Shown: positions 1 through 8,890 of the stretch, piece by piece
Layout: each line of letters begins with the position of its first letter
How positions within the stretch are numbered: the stretch's first letter is position 1
Assembly (NCBI RefSeq): GCF_050459865.1
Contig: NZ_JBCMNM010000012.1
Coordinates: 164,237 to 228,236 of the forward strand
DNA from: Rummeliibacillus pycnus_B
GTDB taxonomy: Bacteria; Bacillota; Bacilli; Bacillales_A; Planococcaceae
DNA: 64,000 nt
Direction: 5' to 3'
Notes under the pieces: model-generated
What the model saw: the letters and a program-made list of their open reading frames with translations, nothing else
The model's database searches: none
Told to the model about the DNA's origin: nothing
Made by a program: the position numbers and the translations under genes

Positions 1-263
1 CAAGCATCTTTCTCTAAGAACAACTCTACTTTTCCTATTTTTTCATCTAATGAGAATGGGCGCTGATCTCGAAAAGCAAGCATACCAACCATTTCAATGT
101 CTTTGTATACAAGCAAATATGTATTTTCAGAATGGAATCGATCAATTAACCTTTTTTGTTCATTCGGTTGATGTTGTGCTATTTCCTCGACAAATGTTTC
201 ATAATTTAATTTTGCAATCTCATCATATTCCTTTTCAGTTCTAGCAATTTTGCACCAATACAT
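1..263 (-). CDS. GNAT-like protein, N-terminal part (runs off window)
   Basis: The minus strand is open from an ATG at 263 to the window edge and encodes 87 residues beginning MYWCKIARTEKEYDEIAKLN. The ATG has an AGAGGGG ribosome site that lies in the last codons of plsY, only 2 bases upstream, so the two genes are probably co-transcribed and translationally coupled. The N-terminal pattern (YETFVEE, then LLVYKDIEMVGMLAFRDQRPFSLD) resembles acyl-homoserine-synthase/GNAT-fold acetyltransferases, where a beta strand is followed by a conserved R-PFSLD stretch. Substrate is unknown. The C-terminal acetyl-CoA-binding part is outside the window, so the family call is inference. Confidence 0.6.
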   Translation of the reverse strand, partial: MYWCKIARTEKEYDEIAKLNYETFVEEIAQHQPNEQKRLIDRFHSENTYLLVYKDIEMVGMLAFRDQRPFSLDEKIGKVELFLEKDA

Positions 264-265
264 AT

Positions 266-817
266 TCAAACCCCTCTATTCGTTAAGTTTTCTCGATGTT
301 TCCAAGTAATCAATAAGAAACTAATCATGATTGGACTGTACATGGGTAGATGAAGTAAATAGATAGCAATACTACATGCTATAAAACCGAAAACCATACT
401 AAATGTTAAGCTCTTGGTAAACGGTAATGTGAATACGGTTCCGCAAAAGAGTATTAAAAGCAAATATGGATTTAAGCACAATAATCCACCAATCATTGTT
501 GCTACTCCCTTTCCACCCTTTAGACGCAACCAAAATGGAAAAAGATGCCCTAAAATACAAATAAATACTCCAAATGAAACCATCAACTCATCAAACGCCA
601 GTAACCTACCTATATAAACAGTAATCGCACCTTTTAGAGCATCAAACAATAATGTTATGCAAAACGCCCCTTTTCCTAATGTCCTCCCTGCATTGCGAGC
701 ACCTAGGTTTCCACTGTTTTCCTTCTCTAATGCAACACCGTACCATTTTCCAACGAACCAAGCAGACATAAAAGTACCAATGAGGTAACATAACAAAAAG
801 TAAAAAAATTTCTCCAA
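266..817 (-). CDS. plsY: Glycerol-3-phosphate acyltransferase PlsY (paralog-type)
   Basis: Integral membrane enzyme that transfers an acyl group from acyl-phosphate to glycerol 3-phosphate, giving lysophosphatidate, the first step of phospholipid synthesis. The 183 residues show the three PlsY motifs: SGNLGARNAGR (residues 35-45), GHLFPFWLRLKGGKGVAT (90-107) and a C-terminal WKHREN. About five hydrophobic segments are visible. The start is TTG with AGGTGA four bases upstream; no ATG gives a better start. The length is slightly below the usual 190-200. Its immediate neighbour is a GNAT gene rather than parE/parC, the usual partner of plsY, so this may be a second copy in the genome. Confidence 0.88.
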   Translation of the reverse strand: MEKFFYFLLCYLIGTFMSAWFVGKWYGVALEKENSGNLGARNAGRTLGKGAFCITLLFDALKGAITVYIGRLLAFDELMVSFGVFICILGHLFPFWLRLKGGKGVATMIGGLLCLNPYLLLILFCGTVFTLPFTKSLTFSMVFGFIACSIAIYLLHLPMYSPIMISFLLITWKHRENLTNRGV

Positions 818-1044
818 TCAATCACCTACTTTCAGGAGTGTGAGTGTACAATTCCAAATGAGGAATAATTAATAATTCTCTACTATTTCCATTTTAGCCA
901 TTAATATCATTGTAGAACATATTTACCGATATGATAAATATCATTTTTCATATTAATTCTGTTCAACCTAATTTTTTTCTTCAAATTAAAAAGAATATTC
1001 GAGTTTTAGTTTTGAACACCCTTTTTCATTCCCATCTTCTTGAC

Positions 1045-1094
1045 TATCCACGGAAAAAACGGTTCAATCCGCGAATCCATGAAAAAATGGATTT
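1045..1094. repeat. Dispersed TCCACGAAA-type repeat with small palindrome
   Basis: In the 358-base gap between plsY and the LysM gene there is a run of TCCACGGAAA, AATCCGCGAA and AATCCATGAAAAAATGGATT. The last part is a perfect AATCCA/TGGATT hairpin with an 8-base loop. A near copy lies at 13235-13290. Nothing else of note is visible in the gap except the ribosome site and start of the next gene. Confidence 0.5.
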
Positions 1095-1175
1095 ATAAAT
1101 TTGATTCAACTAAATATCATTTGCAAAGTCGTTGCATATGCTACTATTGACGACTAATTTGAAGGTGGCGGTTCT

Positions 1176-2441
1176 TTGTTTATTTATGTCGTAAAGTATG
1201 GTGATTCAATCTTCTCTATTGCCAATAAGTTTCGAGTTACGATGGATAGTATAAGAATAATGAATGGTTTATCATCCGACTCGATCGTACCTGGTCAGGA
1301 TTTACTAATCCCTACTGATCAATATATTGTCCAACCCGGTGATTCATTATTTTCAATTTCTCAAATGGCTATGATTCCTATTTCAACCATTCAAGCGTAC
1401 AACGGTCTACAATCCACTACTTTGACTGTGGGAATGCGGCTTTATCTTCCACCTCGTAAAAAATATAGTGCTTATAGTTTTGGCTATATAACTGTTACAA
1501 CCCCTGAAAACGATCAACTTCTCGTACAAAATTACGCACCATACAATACTTATTATGGTATTTTCGAACATCATATTAATAATGACGGAAGTTTAAGTGA
1601 GTTGGATGATCAGCAAATCATTCGAAATTCTAGACAATACTTTGTAGCACCAATAGCAGTTATCACCAATCTAACACCTACTGGGTTTAGCTCCCAATTA
1701 GTGAGGCAAGTCCTTTCTTCAGCTGCAGTAAGGCAACGGTTAATCGATAACATTTATAATTTGGTAAAAAGCAAAAACTATGCAGGGGTTAATATTGATT
1801 TTGAACTAGTCCCTGCTGAAGAAAGAGATAATTTTACAACCTTCTTGCGGGAGTTGAGCAGTCGATTAAGGCCTGAAGGATTATCCACTTCTGTAGCAGT
1901 ACCTTACAAAACAGGTGACAATGAGCCTCCATACAATAGTGGCTTTGATTACGGCGGAATCGGTGCAGCGGTGGATTTTGTTTTCCTTATGGCATACGAC
2001 TGGCATGAGTTGAGTAGCGAACCTGGTCCAGTAGCGCCAATTGGTGATGTGATCAAGACGGTAAATTATGCAATTGAAAAAATGGGACGAAACAAAATAC
2101 TTCTTGGCGTTCCCCGCTATGGCTATGATTGGACATTATCGGATAGTGGCGATGTCATAACCGCTAAAGCACTTTCTGTGGCTGATGCTTATAAAACGGC
2201 GATGAGCCATAATGTACCGATTCAATATTCTACTCAGTATCAGCAACCTTTCTTCTATTATTACGATACAACTGGTAGAAGACATGTTGTTTGGTTTGAA
2301 GATGCTCGAGCACTCTCTAAAAAACTCCAACTTATTGTTGATCGCCGTTTAAGAGGTGTCGGATCATGGCAACTTGGTTTACCATTTACACAATCTGCTG
2401 TTTTATTTAATGAATTCTTTAGAATAAGAAAAATCCTATAA
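1176..2441 (+). CDS. LysM / glycoside hydrolase family 18 spore-cortex enzyme (SleL/YaaH-like)
   Basis: Predicted N-acetylglucosaminidase of the spore cortex or spore coat. Two LysM peptidoglycan-binding modules occupy about residues 2-46 and 49-92 (VVKYGDSIFSIA..., IVQPGDSLFSIS...). They are followed by a GH18 barrel from about residue 98 to the end. The catalytic strand reads YAGVNIDFE, with Asp208 and the acid/base Glu210, and the later MAYDWH strand is also present. There is no signal peptide, as in B. subtilis YaaH/SleL, which reach the spore surface by assembly rather than secretion. The start is TTG with AAGGTGG upstream. 421 residues matches the family. The gene stands alone, closed by a strong hairpin at about 2540. 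Confidence 0.9.
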   Translation: MFIYVVKYGDSIFSIANKFRVTMDSIRIMNGLSSDSIVPGQDLLIPTDQYIVQPGDSLFSISQMAMIPISTIQAYNGLQSTTLTVGMRLYLPPRKKYSAYSFGYITVTTPENDQLLVQNYAPYNTYYGIFEHHINNDGSLSELDDQQIIRNSRQYFVAPIAVITNLTPTGFSSQLVRQVLSSAAVRQRLIDNIYNLVKSKNYAGVNIDFELVPAEERDNFTTFLRELSSRLRPEGLSTSVAVPYKTGDNEPPYNSGFDYGGIGAAVDFVFLMAYDWHELSSEPGPVAPIGDVIKTVNYAIEKMGRNKILLGVPRYGYDWTLSDSGDVITAKALSVADAYKTAMSHNVPIQYSTQYQQPFFYYYDTTGRRHVVWFEDARALSKKLQLIVDRRLRGVGSWQLGLPFTQSAVLFNEFFRIRKIL

Positions 2442-2538
2442 AAAGTAAAAATTAATTCTACACAAATAATACTAACTTACATATAAAAATCGGATGCTTA
2501 TGCTAATATACAAAACAAATTTATCATTTTCATACAAA

Positions 2539-2572
2539 GAAAAGCCCGTTCAAATTATTGAACGGGCTTTTC
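2539..2572. terminator. Bidirectional rho-independent terminator
   Basis: A 14-bp perfect stem (AAAAGCCCGTTCAA / TTGAACGGGCTTTT) with a short loop, flanked by A and T runs. It lies after the GH18 gene; the convergent membrane-protein gene ends 90 bases further on. Confidence 0.85.
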
Positions 2573-2659
2573 AAATTGTCGGCAAATTGTTCGAGTGGAC
2601 AACTTTCCAATACCTTTTTTTATATTTTTATTATAGCTTTGTAATAATTTTTGATGAAT

Positions 2660-3358
2660 TTATCCTAACTTTTCATTAATAATTGCATTATCACTTGTAT
2701 CGGCATCTTGATTATAAATCACTCGATTATAAAACGTAGCCTTTGCTGTTGAGACGTATGGTACTAGCCATAAAAATCCTATTCCTAAAGTAAATAGACA
2801 GAGAATTTCCCAACCAATAAAGCTAAGTTGCAATAAAAAATATTTCCATTTATACCCATGCATTTTTCTTCTACTCTCTGATATTGCTTCAAGAATAGTA
2901 TATTCCGGATGATCACGTAGTATGTAAAATGTTTGTGAGTAAGCTAAGCCTTTTATAATTCCTGGAATAAATAATAATAAGGCCCATAAAAACACAAAAA
3001 TACCTTGTAAAATAGTTGCTGCAATTAATTTTATTGGTGTTTTTCCGTTTTGATAGACTGAAAATACATTAGAAATCTGAGGGTTGTTTTTCCTTACTAA
3101 GGATAAATAGAACCAAAATACACCAATTGATAAAGGAATTAGTAAAATATGAAAAATTATATTTATAATTCCTACTCCTAGGTTTATCTCCTCTTGGTTA
3201 GACCAGGCATTAAGCCCACCAGTTAAAATAATATTAACCATAAAGAATAAAAAATAATTCAATATAAACATTATAAAAGTAAGTAATACAGCTAGTCCCC
3301 AATTTCCTTTTAAAGAATGTAAAGATTCTCTTTTAATTTCAGTAATTCTAATATTCAA
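2660..3358 (-). CDS. DUF975 family membrane protein
   Basis: 232-residue polytopic membrane protein of the DUF975 family, function unknown. The N-terminus has the family hallmark (MNIRITEIKRESLHSLKGNWG) followed by about five or six hydrophobic helices, including an internal LLLFIPGIIKGLAYSQTFYIL segment typical of the family. The start is TTG with AGAGGG about 7 bases upstream. It is monocistronic between convergent and tandem neighbours. The 290-base stretch upstream of it (3359-3650) is very AT-rich and shows no gene. Confidence 0.75.
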   Translation of the reverse strand: MNIRITEIKRESLHSLKGNWGLAVLLTFIMFILNYFLFFMVNIILTGGLNAWSNQEEINLGVGIINIIFHILLIPLSIGVFWFYLSLVRKNNPQISNVFSVYQNGKTPIKLIAATILQGIFVFLWALLLFIPGIIKGLAYSQTFYILRDHPEYTILEAISESRRKMHGYKWKYFLLQLSFIGWEILCLFTLGIGFLWLVPYVSTAKATFYNRVIYNQDADTSDNAIINEKLG

Positions 3359-3650
3359 TAATATCCCTCTTTTGTAATATAATTTAAAACTTTAATTAAA
3401 TCTTAAATGAATCAATTTATAAATCCATTCTCGTTTTTGAATACAATATTTCAACAAAATAAATCAATAATAGATACACTTCTACATTTAATATCATCTC
3501 CTCCAATTTTATCTTATTGTACGCATGTAAATAGAATATTGTACCTATGTAAAAATATTGTATAATAAACAAAAAGCCCTAAATCATATATATTGTATTT
3601 AATAAGAAGCACAGGATAAATTCCCTAGTTAGTAGAAGGAAGTAACCTAA

Positions 3651-4247
3651 TTAATTGATAAATCGTAGCTGTTTTATTTGTGTTTTAATTCTGTCCAATC
3701 TTTTCCTGAATCTATTTCTGTTGTCATCGAGTAAAGGAATATCTAACATGGATGCAATTGTTTCCGCTACACTTTCAACAGTCATATTATCGGTTTCTAT
3801 TCGATGTTTAAATGTATCATTTGATAACCCTTGAATACATCGATCTATTTGTTTTGCACCCCATGAATTTTTACCCTCCCCTCTGCTTCGTAACCTCTTT
3901 TGTAGTGTTCCCTTAGAGGCCCAAAGTACAAAATGATTGACTATCATTCCATCATCTCTTAGTTTTCCTACTAATTCTTCAAAATACTGTGGGTTTACTA
4001 TGGTCATTGGAACAATAATAACTCCGTCATGTTCACTATCTATGTATTTTAAAGTAGTGTAATTTAACTCTCGCCAAATACTATAATCTTGGAAATCTCC
4101 TTTACTAATATCTTTGGGTATATTTTTGTTAATAAAAGAGCCCATATTTTCTGGATCATAGACAAAGGAATTAGGAATCCTTCTATTTAATTCGTATGAA
4201 GTCTGAGTTTTCCCAGAACCAAATGCCCCATTTATCCAAATAATCAT
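3651..4247 (-). CDS. tmrB: TmrB-like P-loop ATPase (tunicamycin resistance type)
   Basis: 198-residue cytoplasmic P-loop NTPase. It is close in length and sequence to B. subtilis TmrB, which gives tunicamycin resistance when overproduced. Walker A is GAFGSGKT (residues 7-14); family blocks YDPENMG, IVPMTIV, EGKNSWGAKQIDRC and TDNMTVESVAE follow in order. The predicted C-terminal amphipathic stretch (about 175-198, rich in Arg, Lys and Ile) corresponds to the membrane-associating tail described for TmrB. The start is ATG with GGAGGG upstream. No antibiotic-biosynthesis gene is adjacent. Confidence 0.88.
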   Translation of the reverse strand: MIIWINGAFGSGKTQTSYELNRRIPNSFVYDPENMGSFINKNIPKDISKGDFQDYSIWRELNYTTLKYIDSEHDGVIIVPMTIVNPQYFEELVGKLRDDGMIVNHFVLWASKGTLQKRLRSRGEGKNSWGAKQIDRCIQGLSNDTFKHRIETDNMTVESVAETIASMLDIPLLDDNRNRFRKRLDRIKTQIKQLRFIN

Positions 4248-4405
4248 TGAATCAACCCTCCAGGTATTACCAAAAGTAGTTTTAGCATAAATTTTCTCCT
4301 TTTCACATTATTTGTATTAAGATGTTTATTGTACCGTTTTATCAAATTGAATAATATAATGTATTTGTTTTTATTGGAAATTTTACAAATGATAGGGTGA
4401 ATATA

Positions 4406-4893
4406 TTGGCTAACAAATTCATATTTTTTTGATTACTACATTTTTTCTGCTTTCTGCCTGTAATAATGCTGACAAAGATAACCAAAAAAGCAAAGATAAA
4501 TATGATACTTCAATTAATCAAGTTATTACCTTAGAAAATGAAAAATTAAAAAAAGAAAATAAAATGGAGATTAATAGAGAAGAAATAGGAATTGTTGTTT
4601 ATTCTGATGGAGAACTAATTAATCTTATGTATGACTACAATAAGATAAAAATTAATTCTATATATCAAAAGAAAAAAGATGAATATGTTCTCTTACCAAA
4701 CAATCAAACTACTTATACTAAAATAGATGAAGCTGGCGATAGTAATTATATTGAAAACTTAGGGACAAAATAAATAAGATCGAACCCAGTAAGCTACGTA
4801 GGATATTACATTGAAAAGCTTAATTCCAGTGGGAGTTTAACGATATCTTTAGGGATGTCTAATACGTTTCACAGTTACGACTATAAAAATTAA
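4406..4893 (+). pseudogene. Lipoprotein gene broken by a poly-T frameshift and an in-frame stop
   Basis: A TTG at 4406 with an AGGGTGA ribosome site starts MANKFIFF and hits a stop after nine codons. One more T in the seven-T tract at 4424-4430 would join it to the downstream frame and give MANKFIFFLITTFFLLSACNN, a textbook lipoprotein signal with lipobox LSAC. The downstream frame runs to a TAA at 4771. After that stop the same frame stays open for 39 codons (…NPVSYVGYYIEKLNSSGSLTISLG…) to a TAA at 4891. So two lesions interrupt one ancestral lipoprotein gene of about 160 codons. No family is recognised. Sequencing error in the homopolymer could explain the first lesion but not the second. 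Confidence 0.65.
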
Positions 4894-4948
4894 ATTCAAA
4901 AGAATGAGAGTTCATAATTACATTGCCAAAATTTTATCTTAACAAATG

Positions 4949-5599
4949 TTATTGTATATTAGAAAAATTAGCCAAATCCTCTGTTTTTCCAATCAAAACC
5001 AATATATCTTTTTGGTGTATAACTTCATCTGCAGGTGGTGAAATAAGGATATTCTCATCTCTAATAAGAGCTATTGCAGTCACATTATATTGAGCTCGAA
5101 TATCTAGTTCCTTGAGCGTTTTTTCAGCCAAATTAGAAGGTATCATAATTTCTTCTATATTATATTCTTTTGACAGCTCAATATAATTCAACATATTTGG
5201 TGATAGGAGTTGATTTGCAACTCTTTCCCCCATATCCCGCTCAGGAAATATAATCCAATCGGCACCTATTTTATCTAAGAGTTTTCCATGACGCTTTCCT
5301 AAAGCTTTTGCAATCAATTTCTTCACTCCAAGATCTTTGAGAAGCATTGCGGTTAATATATTTGACTGCAAATCATTGCCAATGGCTAAAATTACACAAT
5401 CAAAGTTACTAATGCTAAGGGATGTTAGTGCTTTCTCTTCTGTTGCATCAGCTACTACAGCATGCGTTACGAATGATTCTGCTTCCTCTACCCTCTCTTC
5501 ATCGACATCTATTCCAAGTACTTCTTGACCAGCCTCGACTAATCTTCTTGCTAAACTTATCCCAAATCTTCCTAATCCAATCACAGCATATTGACCCAA
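4949..5599 (-). CDS. ktrC: Potassium uptake regulatory subunit (KtrA/KtrC-like)
   Basis: Cytoplasmic RCK protein that gates a Ktr/Trk potassium channel in response to nucleotides. The N-terminal Rossmann fold carries GLGRFG near residue 8 and an acidic ribose-binding residue in IDVDEERV. An RCK_C domain follows from about residue 135 to the end. I place the start at TTG 5599, which has AAAGGAG at good spacing; the longer GTG start at 5608 sits directly on that ribosome site. It lies 23 bases after the channel gene in the same direction, so the two form an operon. Whether it corresponds to KtrA or KtrC is not decidable here; in relatives KtrA and KtrC also bind c-di-AMP through RCK_C. Confidence 0.85.
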   Translation of the reverse strand: MGQYAVIGLGRFGISLARRLVEAGQEVLGIDVDEERVEEAESFVTHAVVADATEEKALTSLSISNFDCVILAIGNDLQSNILTAMLLKDLGVKKLIAKALGKRHGKLLDKIGADWIIFPERDMGERVANQLLSPNMLNYIELSKEYNIEEIMIPSNLAEKTLKELDIRAQYNVTAIALIRDENILISPPADEVIHQKDILVLIGKTEDLANFSNIQ

Positions 5600-5622
5600 T
5601 GAGGACACTCCTTTACTTTTAG

Positions 5623-6993
5623 TTATCCAATCATAATATTTCCCTTTGGATGTTGGTAAGCTTGCTGTTTTCGCTTCTTGGAAATAGCAAACCCAATCGT
5701 TAGAGGACCTAATCTCCCTGCAAACATTGTGATAATAATTATTATTCGACCAATAGTAGAAAGTTCTGGTGTTAACCCCATAGAAAGTCCTACGGTTCCA
5801 AAAGCAGAAGTTGCTTCGAATAGATAGACAATAAAGTCGTGTTTCTTTTCTGTAATACTAAGTATAAAAGTAACGAATACAACGATTGCTAATCCACTCA
5901 TTGCAACACTTAGTGCTTTTAAGATTGTTTCCACTACTATACGGCGTCTAAATAATACAACATCTTCTTTTCCTTTCATTTGAGACCAAACAGTAGCTAC
6001 TAAAACAGCAAACGTTGTAATTTTAATACCACCAGCAGTTGAACCTGAACCTGCTCCTATATACATAAGGAAAATGGTCAAAAATAAGGTAGCGTGTGTT
6101 AATTCGTTTAGTTGTAATGTATTAGCTCCTGCCGTTCTAGGAGTAATCGCCTGAAATATTGCACCTAACCCTTTTCCCTGTAGAGATAAGGGACCTAGTG
6201 TTTTCTCATTACCATATTCAAATAGCATAATTAGAAGAGTTGCACCTATTGTTAAAATAATAGTTGTCGTCAATACCACTTTCGTATGCATTGTCAATCG
6301 GTGTGTTTGATGATACTCATACAATTCATTGATCACAATAAAACCTAGACCACCTATTGTAATAAGAAAACAAATGGTTAAAACGACAATTGGATCATTT
6401 ACATATGGAGTCAAACTTCGAAAATTCCCCATTAAATCGAAACCGGCATTATTAAAATTGGAAATTGCGTGAAAAAAACCATAATAGATGGCTTTGCCAA
6501 TCGACATATCAAAAGAAAATCGAATAGATAAAATAATCCCACCTAAGATCTCAGCTATTGCAGTGAAAAGCAATATTCTTTTTACGAGTACTCCAGACTC
6601 TTCAAGAGTGATAACGTTAATTGATTCTTTTAATAATAACCGTTCTTTAAGTGTTATTTTTTTGCCTAACAACATAAATAAAAAGGTTCCGAATGTCATA
6701 AATCCTAAGCCGCCCACTTGAATTAGTATTAATATGACCAACTCACCAAACGTTGAAAATGTATCAGCTGTATCTACTACAATAAGTCCGGTCACGCAGG
6801 TTGCAGATGTAGCAGTAAACAAAGCATTTAAGAATGTGAGTCCCGTTCCATCTTCAGTTGCAATAGGAAGCCTTAATAAAAATGTACCTATTAGAATGAG
6901 AACTGCAAAACCCACTACAAGAATTTTAGAAGGATTGAGTTTATCTTTTACTTTTTTCATCTTTTTCTCATTATTGAGAGGATGATCTTTCAT
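5623..6993 (-). CDS. ktrB: TrkH/KtrB-type potassium channel subunit
   Basis: 456-residue membrane channel of the KtrB/TrkH family, importing potassium (often sodium-coupled). All four selectivity-filter loops are visible: TSATCVTGLIVVD, FNNAGFDLMG, ITPRTAGAN and the later AFGTVGLSMG, plus the GSTAGGIKITT stretch after the third repeat. The start is ATG with GGAGTGAG four bases upstream. It is first in a two-gene unit with the RCK regulator. I checked the 330 bases upstream for a c-di-AMP (ydaO-type) riboswitch, as seen before some ktr operons, and saw none; only the terminator of the next gene is there. KtrB and KtrD paralogs cannot be separated by eye. Confidence 0.9.
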   Translation of the reverse strand: MKDHPLNNEKKMKKVKDKLNPSKILVVGFAVLILIGTFLLRLPIATEDGTGLTFLNALFTATSATCVTGLIVVDTADTFSTFGELVILILIQVGGLGFMTFGTFLFMLLGKKITLKERLLLKESINVITLEESGVLVKRILLFTAIAEILGGIILSIRFSFDMSIGKAIYYGFFHAISNFNNAGFDLMGNFRSLTPYVNDPIVVLTICFLITIGGLGFIVINELYEYHQTHRLTMHTKVVLTTTIILTIGATLLIMLFEYGNEKTLGPLSLQGKGLGAIFQAITPRTAGANTLQLNELTHATLFLTIFLMYIGAGSGSTAGGIKITTFAVLVATVWSQMKGKEDVVLFRRRIVVETILKALSVAMSGLAIVVFVTFILSITEKKHDFIVYLFEATSAFGTVGLSMGLTPELSTIGRIIIIITMFAGRLGPLTIGFAISKKRKQQAYQHPKGNIMIG

Positions 6994-7274
6994 TTAACTC
7001 ACTCCATTTAAAGGTCATATTTCACTTCAAAAATGACTAGTTTTTGCTAAGATTTGTCCATTATTTAATGTGTGAAAAATAGACCGCATTATACTCTTAT
7101 CAATAAATTTTGTAATGAATACATCCTAACATTATTCTCCGTTTAACTTTTCTGTTGATTTTATATTTTTCAAAACCAAATGTAACATCATTTTTTTATT
7201 TCTATACCACATCTCTCTTTAACAAAGGCTCTTTTAGTATAGATAGTTGCTTTCATCTTTAAGAAAATAGTATA

Positions 7275-7311
7275 TAAAAAAGAGCTTGGTAAATTACCAG
7301 GCTCTTTACGC
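7275..7311 (-). terminator. Terminator of the small membrane protein gene
   Basis: Read leftwards, a stem AGAGCCTGGTAA / TTACCAAGCTCT is followed by TTTTTTATA. It sits just downstream of the minus-strand gene ending at 7324. Confidence 0.8.
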
Positions 7312-7323
7312 TCTTTAGTTAAT

Positions 7324-7686
7324 TCAATTTTTCACAGGTGGGATTACACCGTAAATAAGTAGTATAAAAAATACTAATCCAATTAAACAGAAAATCACAG
7401 AAGCATTAAATATGGGTCCTCTTTTAAAAACGAAAGATTCTCTTTTTTGAATGATTCCTGTTTGAGCGCTCACTTGAGATGATTGGAATCCTGAAATTGA
7501 TCCACCACTACTTGTAAAGAAAAGTATACCCAAAGCAAAAATTAGACCAGCAAAAAACATTATTTCAATAAACCTTATGGAAAATAATGAGGCAATAGAA
7601 TACGTAGTGATTGCTTCTATAGTAAACGCCACAATCATAATGATTAAATTTTTTTTACGAATTATTTTCCCCTCCCCTATGTTCAA
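7324..7686 (-). CDS. Small membrane protein of unknown function
   Basis: 120 residues with three hydrophobic segments (about 14-34, 38-58 and 93-113) and a central polar loop rich in Ser and Gln. I do not recognise the family with certainty. The start is doubtful: the only standard start is TTG at 7686, whose upstream AAAGGA is distant. A very strong GGGGAGGGG lies inside the frame, six bases before an AAA-ATA-ATT stretch, so a non-canonical ATA or ATT start is possible. It is monocistronic with its own terminator. Confidence 0.6.
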   Translation of the reverse strand: MNIGEGKIIRKKNLIIMIVAFTIEAITTYSIASLFSIRFIEIMFFAGLIFALGILFFTSSGGSISGFQSSQVSAQTGIIQKRESFVFKRGPIFNASVIFCLIGLVFFILLIYGVIPPVKN

Positions 7687-7944
7687 AACAATATTTTTCC
7701 TTTATTATACCAAACTAACGTAATTTCCCAAAATTGAGTATTATAAAAAATTCAACTAGAGGAAACAGGTATACCAAAGTGGAATTTTAAATTTCATCAC
7801 TAAATTGAATGAATATCTGAAACAAAATGTACAGTAAGCAACGAGGGAAAAATTAGAGGATAAGGAATAATAACATGAGATGTGGTTAAATATGTCGTAA
7901 CTTCAATTGTGACAAAGCCTAAAGCAATATGGTCACATAAAAAT

Positions 7945-7976
7945 AAGGCCTATCTCTCAATAAAGATATAGGCTGG
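7945..7976 (-). terminator. Terminator of the RimJ/L-type GNAT gene
   Basis: Read leftwards, GCCTATATCT pairs with AGAGATAGGC, followed by a TTATTTTT tail. It lies 12 bases beyond the stop of the GNAT gene. The rest of the 300-base gap 7687-7987 shows nothing else. Confidence 0.7.
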
Positions 7977-7987
7977 AGAATTCTTAA

Positions 7988-8518
7988 TCAATCTATTTTT
8001 AATAGCGAATACATATTGATGTCAATAAAGTTACCTTTAGATTTTTCGTACTGTCTAAGAGTTCCTTCAAATGTAAAATTAAGTTTTTGTAAAACCTTGA
8101 TAGAATTCACATTCGCAGGTTCTACCTTTGCTTCGATTCTATTTAGTTTCAAAGTTTCGAAAGCATAATTAAGTAATGCATTGATACCTTCTGGAGCATA
8201 CCCCATGCCCCAATAGGCTTTAGCGATATCATAACCAATTTCTGCCTTAGCATTTTCAAAGTCTAGAGAATTGAATCCACAAGTACCTATTATTTCGTTG
8301 GATTTTTGTTCAATCATGCTGAACCGAATAGCTTCACTAGCTTGAGCCAACTCCTCAAGAAGCTCAATCATTCCTTTAGCTTGTTCTTCTCGTGTAAAGC
8401 TAGAGATGTTCATGAATTTAGTTACATCTGGATCAGACCAAATTTTAAACAAGCTATGTGAGTCTGAAACTTCCATTCTTCTTAAATGCAATCTTTGGGT
8501 GTTTAGTTCTTTTATCAA
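7988..8518 (-). CDS. RimJ/RimL-type GNAT acetyltransferase
   Basis: Acetyl-CoA-dependent N-acetyltransferase of the RimJ/RimL (Acetyltransf_3) type, about 176 residues. Family blocks are visible in order: LNTQRLHLRRM near the start, GTCGFN, KAEIGYDIAKAYWGMGYAPEGINALLNYAFE (acetyl-CoA pyrophosphate loop, Q/R-x-x-G-x-G/A type) and NVNSIKVLQKLNFTFEGTLRQYE. The start is set at TTG 8518, which has GGAGGT seven bases upstream; the longer frame from 8533 begins inside that ribosome site. The acceptor may be a ribosomal-protein N-terminus or a small molecule; the sequence does not decide. Monocistronic. Confidence 0.82.
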   Translation of the reverse strand: MIKELNTQRLHLRRMEVSDSHSLFKIWSDPDVTKFMNISSFTREEQAKGMIELLEELAQASEAIRFSMIEQKSNEIIGTCGFNSLDFENAKAEIGYDIAKAYWGMGYAPEGINALLNYAFETLKLNRIEAKVEPANVNSIKVLQKLNFTFEGTLRQYEKSKGNFIDINMYSLLKID

Positions 8519-8818
8519 TACTTTTACCTCCAATATTTTTAATCAGTTAGATAAAAAATATTGCCATCTGCGCATAGTTCAGTCCCTTCAAGGTTGTATG
8601 GTCTAATGATACCAAGAGTAACAAAATAAAGGAAAATGTTCGAATACTCCGTTCATCCGTATCATCTGCAATGTATCAATCCAATTATAGATATATTTCC
8701 TAATTATCATAGTATTTCCACCTTTGTGTCAATAGTTTGACTTATAGATAAAATCAGTTACTTATATGACAAATATCACTATCTCTCATTCCCCCTCTAT
8801 TGTAGGCTTAACGAAAAT

Positions 8819-8832
8819 AGAAAGCGTTTTCA
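8819..8832. promoter_or_regulatory. Possible cre-like site upstream of degV
   Basis: AGAAAGCGTTTTCA matches the catabolite-responsive element consensus TGNAARCGNWWWCA except at the first base. It is 58 bases before degV. By-eye match only. The remaining 370-base gap 8519-8890 shows no gene. Confidence 0.3.
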
Positions 8833-8890
8833 AAAAAAGTAGATGTAATATTTATTTTTATAGAAATGTTTTGAAGGGAAAACTTATACA

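Noticed and set aside
6994..7275. c-di-AMP riboswitch before the ktr operon
   Set aside because: I looked for the conserved paired domains and GC-rich core; the stretch is AT-rich with no such structure.
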